In this document: piece after piece, positions 9,098-16,177 of the stretch | How the letters are laid out: each line of letters opens with the position of its first letter | How positions within the stretch are numbered: position 1 is the first letter of the stretch | Assembly: GCF_014696435.1 (NCBI RefSeq) | Contig: NZ_JACJQG010000027.1 | Location: 41,222-105,221, forward strand | Source: Calothrix anomala FACHB-343 | GTDB lineage: Bacteria > Cyanobacteriota > Cyanobacteriia > Cyanobacteriales > Nostocaceae | Length of the DNA stretch: 64,000 nucleotides | Reading direction: 5' to 3' | The notes under the pieces: generated by a model | What the model saw: only the letters and a program-made list of their open reading frames with translations | The model's database searches: none | Told to the model about the DNA's origin: nothing | Position numbers and translations under genes: made by a program

Positions 9098-9292
9098 ATG
9101 ACACAAGTCGTATTAGGAGAGAATGAAGGTATTGAATCAGCTTTACGTAGATTTAAACGGGAAGTTTCTAAAGCAGGAATTTTCCAAGATATGCGCAAAA
9201 AACGTCATTTTGAGACGCCTTTAGAGAAAGAAAAGCGCAAAGCAGTAGCTAGACACAAGCAAAATCGTAGACAACATTCTCGCTACAGATAA
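9098..9292 (+). CDS. rpsU: 30S ribosomal protein S21
   Basis: A 64-residue basic protein of the small ribosomal subunit. S21 hallmarks are [16 protein letters not shown] and [17 protein letters not shown], with a basic tail. I chose the ATG at 9098 because AGAGGAGG ends 7 nt upstream, the ideal SD spacing. The upstream in-frame ATGs at 9092 and 9044 would include the SD itself or the hairpin. Linkage to an RRM gene is typical for cyanobacteria. Confidence 0.95.
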   Translation: MTQVVLGENEGIESALRRFKREVSKAGIFQDMRKKRHFETPLEKEKRKAVARHKQNRRQHSRYR

Positions 9293-9607
9293 GATTCCTA
9301 AAAATTTGCTCTTCGACTTAATTACCGTGTTTTACTACCATGTTTGGTAGCATTAGTCTCGGGAAGCGCAAACGCAAATAACTAGGCAGACATCCATACA
9401 TAACTATTGTAGTAGTAGCACTGTTTTAGCTTTCAGTGCTACTACAAATGTATGTAATCATAGATTATTGGCAGTATAGATATTTTTGTCCGATTCATAG
9501 ATTTTTGTTTGTGGAACTTATAGCTTAGTAGATATATCTTGTTTGTATACTGACAAATATTGTAGTTAGTTGCATAACGCAATCTCTGATTCTGGATTTT
9601 CAGACAA
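9293..9607. other. 315-bp intergenic region with a long hairpin
   Basis: Holds a strong inverted repeat at 9396-9456 described separately and a short CTACCA/TGGTAG hairpin at about 9335-9350, either of which could end rpsU transcription. No gene seen. Confidence 0.5.
9412..9445 (+). terminator. 12-bp hairpin downstream of rpsU
   Basis: GTAGTAGCACTG (9412-9423) pairs perfectly with CAGTGCTACTAC (9434-9445) across a 10-nt loop. Outer CATAC/GTATG pairing extends it imperfectly to about 9396-9456. There is no T tract, so it may instead be a small mobile palindromic element. Confidence 0.55.
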
Positions 9608-10342
9608 ATGTTGCGCCTTTATCATTTATTAATTGCTGCTATCTTAGTGGCACTAATCCCAGTAGGATTGAAATATGGTTCTAATTTTATTCCGAAAAAT
9701 CAGACTGAGCAGCCCCCCGCAGTAGAACCATCAGCAAAGCCTAAACCCGTACCGACAGAGGGTAATATTTGGCGGAATATTCTGGGTAACGCCTCAGCAC
9801 CAACAGATTGGGAAGTTGCGCCTTGTGAAGGAAATGCGCCACTGTTATGTGTTTCAACGGAAGGCAAAGTTTTAGGTACAGTTGAGATTGGTGTTTACCC
9901 CTTGGAAAAAAATTCAGCTTTTCAAAAGCAGCTAGAAGCAGCAGGTATTCCCGCCAAGAGTAAAATAGATTACCAAAATCCTCAGTATCAAACCCAGCTA
10001 TGGACAGCGTTAAAAGCTTGGGTGACAGATTATTATACTGCGATCGCCAAAGACCGTCAGGTAAGTTATGGAAAGGAGACTATTTTTTCCAGCCATCCCC
10101 CACAACTAGTAACAATTGGTAAACTTCCAGGAATCCGCTACGGATTTACGGGACTTAAACGCGAGGGTGGAGTCAAAGAGCAACATATAGGTCATGTTAC
10201 CTTTGATGGTAATGCATTGTATGTGATTACCAGTGCTTTCGATCCCAGTTCAGCAACAGGTAAATTTGACAAATTAGAAGATTTGGCAATTTTTCAACCA
10301 TACCTTTATGCGATCGCAGCCGATATGAAGTTACCTAACTAA
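9608..10342 (+). CDS. Membrane-anchored or secreted protein, function unknown
   Basis: A 244-residue protein. Residues 5-22 form a signal anchor (LYHLLIAAILVALIPVGL), followed by a proline-rich linker (about 33-53, EQPPAVEPSAKPKPVPTEG). A globular domain of about 185 residues follows, with two cysteines close together (VAPCEGNAPLLCVS, about 78-91) that could form a disulfide outside the cytoplasm. I do not recognise the domain. It has no same-strand partner within 2 kb and is flanked by palindromic repeats. A periplasmic location is inferred from the anchor and the cysteine pair. Confidence 0.65.
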   Translation: MLRLYHLLIAAILVALIPVGLKYGSNFIPKNQTEQPPAVEPSAKPKPVPTEGNIWRNILGNASAPTDWEVAPCEGNAPLLCVSTEGKVLGTVEIGVYPLEKNSAFQKQLEAAGIPAKSKIDYQNPQYQTQLWTALKAWVTDYYTAIAKDRQVSYGKETIFSSHPPQLVTIGKLPGIRYGFTGLKREGGVKEQHIGHVTFDGNALYVITSAFDPSSATGKFDKLEDLAIFQPYLYAIAADMKLPN

Positions 10343-10658
10343 TGCGGTTAGTATTTCTTGAAATAGATGCTCAAAAATCCTCCCAAACCATTGACTAATG
10401 ACAGCCCTTGCCAGTTATATTTAATTACACCTACCTACTTATAGCAATCAGATTATTTGTCAGATAATACCAATTTGAAAAAAGAATGCAACAGATTGTA
10501 GGGGCACTGGCACTGCCATGCCCTCTAGAATATATTCATATATCGCCAACATTATTTGAATTGTTATAAGTTATGGCAACTCGCAGTTTTTGCTAATTGG
10601 TGTGAGTAATAGATAATTAAAAATATTACCCATTACTCATCACCAATTAACGCCAAAC
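10343..10658. other. 316-bp convergent intergenic region
   Basis: Contains the second GTAGGGGCAYTGGCACTGCC hairpin at 10494-10523 and scattered TGACTAATGACA-type heptamer remnants. No gene or strong terminator with a T tract was seen. Confidence 0.5.
10501..10523. repeat. Hairpin element, copy 2 of GTAGGGGCA...TGCCC family
   Basis: GGGGCACTGGCA against TGCCATGCCC, preceded by GATTGTA exactly as in the copy at 891-914. The outer arms of copy 1 are not conserved here. Confidence 0.7.
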
Positions 10659-11546
10659 TTAAATTTCAGCTATGGCTCTTTCAATCAGACGACGCGCTAG
10701 AGTTTGCGTACCAGTGTGTTCATAGTAATTGGTTGACACATCCAAAAACGCCGCTAAATAATCCAATTTGCTATCAGAAAATTCGACAAAACCTTGCAAA
10801 TGGCTGACAACTTTTTGCGGTGTCAATCCATTGGATACAACAAGACCGTTCATCCAACCTTTGACAGAATCAAAGCTTTCACCAATAAAGTTCAGTTTCC
10901 CAGCAGAATTACCCCCAGGAATTGCATCTTTGATATTTTGAAAAGTTGTGTTTTGTTCTAATTCTTGTGGGCTGGTTTGACTTAATCCAGATATAGCCTT
11001 ACTGATAAAGTCAGGCCCTAATGGAATTAAACCATCAACGCAGACTAAAGCTACCAGACGGATTAAAGACTCACCACTATACTCACCCAAAGATACGACA
11101 AAATCGCCAATGCTATCGCCAGGAATACCGTTAATTTGGCAGAAAGCTACTAATTCAGCCACTAACTTTAAGGTCAAGTCAATAGTTTGGGCTTTGTCAG
11201 GTTTGGGAGTAACACTATTTAAAAAACCCAACAAAGGAATCTTTTCACCCACCTTATTGGCTAAAGCTGCTGCGCCCAGAATTTTATCTGTATTATCAAC
11301 AGTTTGATATAGCCACAAAGCTGTTTGGTAGCCTTGAGATTTATCATTAAAAAGATAAATCGCTCGTTCGCCAATTTGCTGAATTAAACCTTCGTCAGTT
11401 TCCCCTGTAACAGTCTTAATTGTGTTGACAAAACCTACAGTATTATGCCATTGACCTGGGGCGACAAAATCAAGGGCGTTCAACATATTAACAGTCAATC
11501 CACCTGTTGGTAGTTGATCCACCAACTCAAAAATCGATTTACTCAA
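10659..11546 (-). CDS. Conserved-looking soluble protein, function unknown
   Basis: A 295-residue protein with no signal peptide and no clear membrane helix. It is mostly alpha-helical by composition, opening with SKSIFELVDQLPTGGLTVNML. It lacks recognisable catalytic motifs; one short hydrophobic stretch (about 162-180, SLIRLVALVCVDGLIPLG) is more likely a buried helix. The minus-strand lipoprotein gene lies 48 bp upstream in the same direction, so the two may form an operon. I do not assign a function. Confidence 0.65.
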   Translation of the reverse strand: MSKSIFELVDQLPTGGLTVNMLNALDFVAPGQWHNTVGFVNTIKTVTGETDEGLIQQIGERAIYLFNDKSQGYQTALWLYQTVDNTDKILGAAALANKVGEKIPLLGFLNSVTPKPDKAQTIDLTLKLVAELVAFCQINGIPGDSIGDFVVSLGEYSGESLIRLVALVCVDGLIPLGPDFISKAISGLSQTSPQELEQNTTFQNIKDAIPGGNSAGKLNFIGESFDSVKGWMNGLVVSNGLTPQKVVSHLQGFVEFSDSKLDYLAAFLDVSTNYYEHTGTQTLARRLIERAIAEI

Positions 11547-11594
11547 AATAGTCTCCTTATTTTGGTGTAGTAAGTTTTATTTCTGGATTACAGC

Positions 11595-12104
11595 TTATTT
11601 GAGTTTAGCTAGACCATCAAGATTGAATTTTTCTATCCAAGCTTCCCTGTCTGCTGAGGTAAATCCTGGATCTTTAGAAAGCACCTTGACTTGGTACTTA
11701 CCCACCAAAACCGAAGTTTGAGTATTACCTAGTTTGACTGAGGGGTAACCGCCAACTTGTTTGGTGCTATTGGAGAATTTAGCCGCCGCACCAGGAATAC
11801 TAGTGGTGTCGGAAATAGACAATTGGGCGACAACTTTGCCATCTTTTTTCAAATTCGCTTCGGAAAAGCCTTTTTTCTCTTGAGTGTAGACACGTTGGTA
11901 ACCATCACCCCCAGCCGGGAAGAATTGGTTTAATTTGCTACCTTGAGTCGCATCTTTAGCAACTGCTTGTCCGCTTTTTTGCCGACTGCTTTCTTGCTGT
12001 GCTTGATCGAAACGTCCGGGAGTTTTTGGCGAACATGCTGTAGTCAGTAGTAATACTGAAAGTAATACAGCCGCTAAAATCCTCCGCCCACGTGGGAAAG
12101 TCAT
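11595..12104 (-). CDS. Lipoprotein, function unknown
   Basis: A 169-residue protein with a clear type II signal: basic MTFPRGRR, hydrophobic core AVLLSVLLL, and lipobox LTTAC with the lipidated Cys at about residue 24. The mature part is hydrophilic with a Ser/Gln/Lys-rich spacer, then a small beta-rich domain (KVVAQLSISDT, GNTQTSVLVGKYQVKVLS). It is probably anchored in the plasma or outer membrane. An SD-like AGGAGGAGC lies upstream of the start. It likely shares a transcript with the 295-residue protein 48 bp downstream. No family recognised. Confidence 0.8.
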   Translation of the reverse strand: MTFPRGRRILAAVLLSVLLLTTACSPKTPGRFDQAQQESSRQKSGQAVAKDATQGSKLNQFFPAGGDGYQRVYTQEKKGFSEANLKKDGKVVAQLSISDTTSIPGAAAKFSNSTKQVGGYPSVKLGNTQTSVLVGKYQVKVLSKDPGFTSADREAWIEKFNLDGLAKLK

Positions 12105-12351
12105 ATTTTGCTCCTCCTGATGCTTGAGCTTTGAGGCAATTATCAGCGCTTGTTTAGCTTTTAGCCAGAAAATTTATTTTTTGATAATGATTTGGTGAGT
12201 ATTGAGTATTACAATCAAAGACAAAAAAGTAGGGGCGCATGAGGAGGATAAGGTAAGCGAGAGGAAATCAGTTATAAGAGGAAAATTTTTCCGAAATTAC
12301 CGGATATTCTCTTGGAATCAATTTATGTAACTGCCAAGAGTACATCTACAG

Positions 12352-12822
12352 GTGATTCAAATGTATTTTTTAACTTTTTCCCTCCATTTTGATAGAGAAC
12401 CTGGCCTAGATCAGGGTCGTTTATGCTTGCGCCATTTAGAAAAAGGGACTTTACGAGTTTGGCAAGCTACGTCAGCTACAGATAAAAAGCAATACAAAGA
12501 CAATTTTCATGAGAGAGGAGGATTTATACCACCTGAGTATAGAGTGCCAGGTCTAAAATCTTGGACTGTGAATACCAAACCTATCTCCATGCCAGATAAC
12601 CCAGGTGTTGATGGAAACTTCTACAAAATCGATCCACACGAAGTCAAAACCGATGAAGGTGGTATTAGAGGCGATTTTGGCATCCATAAAGATGGTAATG
12701 TTCCTGGCTCAATGGGATGTATTGTCATGAGTCCCGACCGGTTCCAGCAATTTGAAAAAGAAATCACTGAACTAGCTAAAGATGGTGTTACTTCTTTACC
12801 ACTCTTTGTAACTTACAGCTAG
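12352..12822 (+). CDS. Small L,D-transpeptidase-like protein
   Basis: A 156-residue protein. The C-terminal half holds GDFGIHKDGNVPGSMGCIVM (about 122-141), matching the His...SxGC core of the YkuD/L,D-transpeptidase superfamily; the Cys is the expected nucleophile. The N-terminal part (TFSLHFDREPGLDQGRLCLRHL) resembles phage- and effector-type members that begin directly with the beta-fold. No signal peptide is visible, so its access to the wall is unexplained. The frame opens at a GTG (12352); an ATG at 12361 is equally possible. It is divergent from the lipoprotein gene. Confidence 0.65.
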   Translation: MIQMYFLTFSLHFDREPGLDQGRLCLRHLEKGTLRVWQATSATDKKQYKDNFHERGGFIPPEYRVPGLKSWTVNTKPISMPDNPGVDGNFYKIDPHEVKTDEGGIRGDFGIHKDGNVPGSMGCIVMSPDRFQQFEKEITELAKDGVTSLPLFVTYS

Positions 12823-12866
12823 AAACAATATATTTTTTAACAATCTCTGGCTAACTGCGTTGAAAG

Positions 12867-12906
12867 TTGACTGTTGACTGTTGACTGTTGACAGTCAACA
12901 GTCAAC
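12867..12906. terminator. Heptamer-repeat hairpin between convergent genes
   Basis: Tandem GTTGACT units run into tandem AGTCAAC units, giving a perfect 14-bp stem with a GTTGAC loop. It sits exactly between two convergent stop codons (12822 and 12912), so it can act as a bidirectional terminator built from heptamer repeats. Confidence 0.7.
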
Positions 12907-12911
12907 TGTGA

Positions 12912-13565
12912 CTATTCTGCTTCAGTCCGATAAGCTATGACAGCATAAAACGGATCTCCCCCTGGCGCGCCTAACCATTGGAGAATAGATGGCATGGTTG
13001 ATTTATGCACAATGACTTCTGGAGTAGAAAATCCGGGGACTGAGGCAAAGTAGTTTTTCACTAGTTCGACTCTGGTTTCTTCTGTACCATCTCGCCAAGC
13101 TTGAATCGCTTTTTGATAAAACATCCGGTTAGAAAAGCTCATAATCGCTACACCACCGGGTTTGAGAATGCGGTGAATCTCTGAAAATATTGCTTCTGGG
13201 TACTGAATATATTGCACAGAAACGCAATTGAGAACCGCGTCAAAATCTCCATCTGCTAAGGGTAGCTGGGGGTTATCGTTGAGATTTTGCACAAAATAAT
13301 GATTTAATTGGGGATTACGTGCCAACTCTTCAGCATTTAATCCATGCCCTTCAACGTGGGAAAACTGCATTTCTGGCGGGAGGTGGGATACCCAACTACT
13401 CATCAGATCTAAGATGCGCGTGTTAGGTTTAAGTCGCTGACGATATACATCTGTTAGCTGTGTAATAAATGCTTCATCAACATGAGTAACAAATCGAGGG
13501 TAATTATAAAACAAATTGTCATTTGTGTCATCTAGCTTCAAGCGTTGATCTGGTCGCAAAATCAT
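12912..13565 (-). CDS. Class I SAM-dependent methyltransferase
   Basis: A 217-residue protein of the Methyltransf_11 type. Motif I is degenerate: RILDLMSSWVSHLP (about 46-59) keeps the acidic start but lacks the usual GxGxG glycines. Later motifs are good: DGDFDAVLNCVSVQYI (about 101-116) and IHRILKPGGVAIMSFSNRMF (about 125-144). Homologues of this SSWVSHLPP form are widespread in cyanobacteria and plants. The substrate is unknown, and with the altered SAM loop the enzymatic activity needs caution. Convergent with the gene before it. Confidence 0.82.
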   Translation of the reverse strand: MILRPDQRLKLDDTNDNLFYNYPRFVTHVDEAFITQLTDVYRQRLKPNTRILDLMSSWVSHLPPEMQFSHVEGHGLNAEELARNPQLNHYFVQNLNDNPQLPLADGDFDAVLNCVSVQYIQYPEAIFSEIHRILKPGGVAIMSFSNRMFYQKAIQAWRDGTEETRVELVKNYFASVPGFSTPEVIVHKSTMPSILQWLGAPGGDPFYAVIAYRTEAE

Positions 13566-13717
13566 AACTTAAATCTTTATTTTGGAGGATTTTTTCGCGA
13601 ACTGAATTAATTTCAGTTAGGATTTAAATCGAGTAATTGGTATGATGCCTTACATATTTTAAAGGCAGATTAACAATTAAATGCACTTAGCTCGCAACAT
13701 TCAATTCGTACTAATTA

Positions 13718-15337
13718 ATGTTGTACAAAACCCGAGTATTTCCGAGTATATGGCGGTCAATCTATTTATTTGTTAGATTGCCCTATGTGAGTTTGTTAGT
13801 TTGGCTGATTCCTTTAATATTGTGCAATTCTGGGCAAAATAGCCTGATGGCTCATGATGAAGGCTTTTATGCAGGGCGCGCAAGGCAAATGTTTGAATCT
13901 GGCGACTGGATAGCGCCTTGGGGAACTGCCCATCATAAAACTCCTGGCTCTTATTGGTTAATTGCGACGGCTTATCAGTTGCTGGGAGTGAGCGAATTTA
14001 GTGCCCGACTTCCCAGTGCGATCGCGGGAATTTTTTGTCTATTTACAATCTACGAAATTGCCAAAATTATATTAAGTCAAAAAGTAGCATGGCTCACAGC
14101 TATTATTTTAAGTGTGGAATTTCTCTGGCTACAATCATGTCGGCTAGCCGCTCCTGATATTCCCACAATTTTATTGGTACTTGTAGGGATTTTATCTTTT
14201 CTGAAAGCAGAATTATCTCCAGATAAAAGCTATTTTTGGCTGTTTATTACTGGCTTAAGTTTTAGTTTAGGTTTTTTATTAAGAAGCTTTGTAATTTTTC
14301 TGCCAATGGTGGCTTTATTACCTTATTTAATTGGGGAACATCGCCGTCATCAGCATCTTTTTAACCCTATTTTTTATGTGGGTTTAGTTGTGGGTTCAAT
14401 TCCTACATTAGTTTGGTTGGGGTTAAGTTGGTTGCGCTTTGGCAATGATACTATTGGACAATTACTAGGGTTTGTGGTAGAGCTAGGTTCGGAAGACCGC
14501 AACCATAATGGATTTTTCTTCTATTTCTGGAATATTCCTTTAAAATCATTTCCTTGGGTTTTTTTCAGCCTTTTAGGGATGGCTGTAGTTATAAAACGTC
14601 CTATTCCTCGCTACCAGTTACTTGTAGTCGGTTTTCCTGTAGTTTTATTTACTGAACTGAGCATTTTCTCTACTCGTCTTTCTCACTACGCGCTTTGTCT
14701 ATATCCTTTTATAGCTTTATTAGCGGCTGTTGGTTTAGATTGGCTGGGTAAGCTGTATCAGCAAGGATTTACACCTCAGACTCAGGCGAAGAAATATCTT
14801 CCCCGAAATTTTAGTTACGCTTTTGGAGTTTTCAGTATTGTCTTGCTGTGCGCAGGAATATTGGCTCTGAATTACGGCGATGCTTACCTTAAACAACGGG
14901 CAATTCCCTGTTTAATTTTAGGATTAGGCTGGTTAACAGTACCTTTGATATGGATTGCGCGTCACAGATTTGGGCAAAAGTTTTTGAGCGATCGCTATTG
15001 GTTAGCTAGTTGGTTAATTCCCTGTTGGCTAACTTTAGTTATGGCTGGTAATTTAGGGTTTTTAGGTGATTACAATCCAAATTTTAAGGCTTTTTTCCAA
15101 CGGCCAGCGATCGCCTCTATTCTCCATTCTCATCCGGTTTATTTTGCTCAAGTCGAAGATAAAAACTCTGTATTGCTGAATTTCTACACTCCCATACCTG
15201 CTGCTAGGGTTAGCGCTATTTCTCAAGTCCCTGTATTGAGCTATGCTTGGATATCTGCAAATAACCAGCAATTATCCACGCCTTATCGCGTTATTGCTAC
15301 ACTACAAGAGTACCAGCTGATTCAAGTCCTACCTTAA
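13718..15337 (+). CDS. GT39/ArnT-type membrane glycosyltransferase
   Basis: A 539-residue integral membrane protein with about 10-12 helices. It fits the GT-C glycosyltransferases (PMT/ArnT, GT39) that move a sugar from a polyprenyl-phosphate donor to lipid or protein outside the membrane. The signature acidic loop after helix 1 is present: SLMAHDEGFYAGRARQMFES (about 43-62), then TAHHKTPGSYWLIATAY. A family-like C-terminal soluble tail is seen. The acceptor is unknown. It stands alone upstream of marR. There is no strong SD; the ATG fits the first helix. Confidence 0.85.
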   Translation: MLYKTRVFPSIWRSIYLFVRLPYVSLLVWLIPLILCNSGQNSLMAHDEGFYAGRARQMFESGDWIAPWGTAHHKTPGSYWLIATAYQLLGVSEFSARLPSAIAGIFCLFTIYEIAKIILSQKVAWLTAIILSVEFLWLQSCRLAAPDIPTILLVLVGILSFLKAELSPDKSYFWLFITGLSFSLGFLLRSFVIFLPMVALLPYLIGEHRRHQHLFNPIFYVGLVVGSIPTLVWLGLSWLRFGNDTIGQLLGFVVELGSEDRNHNGFFFYFWNIPLKSFPWVFFSLLGMAVVIKRPIPRYQLLVVGFPVVLFTELSIFSTRLSHYALCLYPFIALLAAVGLDWLGKLYQQGFTPQTQAKKYLPRNFSYAFGVFSIVLLCAGILALNYGDAYLKQRAIPCLILGLGWLTVPLIWIARHRFGQKFLSDRYWLASWLIPCWLTLVMAGNLGFLGDYNPNFKAFFQRPAIASILHSHPVYFAQVEDKNSVLLNFYTPIPAARVSAISQVPVLSYAWISANNQQLSTPYRVIATLQEYQLIQVLP

Positions 15338-15387
15338 GGCGGATGGCGCTCGGTTGTTGCAAACTAAAATTTAGTTAGTTAAAATAA

Positions 15388-15401
15388 TAGTACGCGCACT
15401 A
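15388..15401. promoter_or_regulatory. Putative MarR operator at the marR start
   Basis: TAGTACGCGCACTA is a near-perfect palindrome, flanked by AATAA on both sides, centred about 20 nt before the ATG at 15416. Related sites occur before the adaptor gene at 16078-16090 and 16126-16141. MarR proteins normally bind such 14-20 bp palindromes and repress themselves. Confidence 0.65.
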
Positions 15402-15415
15402 AATAATTATTGGCT

Positions 15416-15883
15416 ATGGTGTCTATATCTAAGGATTCTGAAATATTGGAGTCGTGGCAGCAAGTTCTGGCACCATACAGCATCGGCTACAGAATTAAGC
15501 TACTCTCGCAGCTGCTGACTCGCAAGTTTACAGAAAAGCTAGAACCTTTTGGATTGACACCCTTTCATTGGTTAGTATTGTGCTGTTTGTGGCAAGAAGA
15601 TGGCTTACCTACTTCCAGTATTGGCGATAAGCTCAAGCAAGTGGGCGGAACTTTAACAGGCGTATTAGATCGGATGGAAGAACGGGGTTTAGTGCGTCGC
15701 GAAAGAGATGCGCACGATCGCCGCATCTGGAGAATTTGGCTGACGGATGCGGGTAAGGAATTAGAAAAAGTTTTACCACCCCTGGCGGCAGATTTGCGCG
15801 ATCAAGCCATGATGGGGATTTCGGCTTCAGAACGAGAATTATTTTCCCAGTTATTAAATCGGGCGATCGCGAATTTGGGCTAG
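15416..15883 (+). CDS. MarR-family transcriptional regulator
   Basis: A 155-residue winged-helix regulator. The DNA-binding part spans about 45-110, with helix-turn-helix LPTSSIGDKLKQVGGTLTGV, then LDRMEERGLVRRERDAHDRR, which carries the typical D-x-R wing. It probably represses the efflux genes that follow and is released by a small-molecule ligand. I chose ATG at 15416 (MVSISK); the TTG two codons earlier is less likely. Palindromic sites overlap its own promoter and recur before the HlyD gene, supporting joint autoregulation. Confidence 0.92.
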   Translation: MVSISKDSEILESWQQVLAPYSIGYRIKLLSQLLTRKFTEKLEPFGLTPFHWLVLCCLWQEDGLPTSSIGDKLKQVGGTLTGVLDRMEERGLVRRERDAHDRRIWRIWLTDAGKELEKVLPPLAADLRDQAMMGISASERELFSQLLNRAIANLG

Positions 15884-16177
15884 GGGCTAGTTAAGAGTAA
15901 GCTAATGCGCATATCAATTGCATAAATACTAATAAGGGCTGTCAACAGTCAACAGTCAACAGTCCTCACAATGGATTTTGCAACTTAAAAGCAGAATAGC
16001 TTAGAGACTCTTACTTGAGAATCAGCAACAATCGCCCAATTGGGTGAAGTACTGTAAAGTTTTGTTTTGCATAATAATAGTACGCACGCGAAGGGAACGC
16101 TATATAAAGGCTAGTAGTTAAATATTACGCATACTAAATAAAATTATTCAATCATTGAGTTAGGGGAGTTAACAATT
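15884..16177 (+). promoter_or_regulatory. Control region before the efflux adaptor gene
   Basis: Contains a GTCAACA heptamer array (15941-15964) and two sites related to the marR operator. AATAATAGTACGC recurs at 16073-16085 just as at 15383-15395, and TACGCATACTAAATAA at 16126-16141 matches 14 of 16 bases of 15391-15406. These probably place the downstream operon under the MarR protein. Confidence 0.65.
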
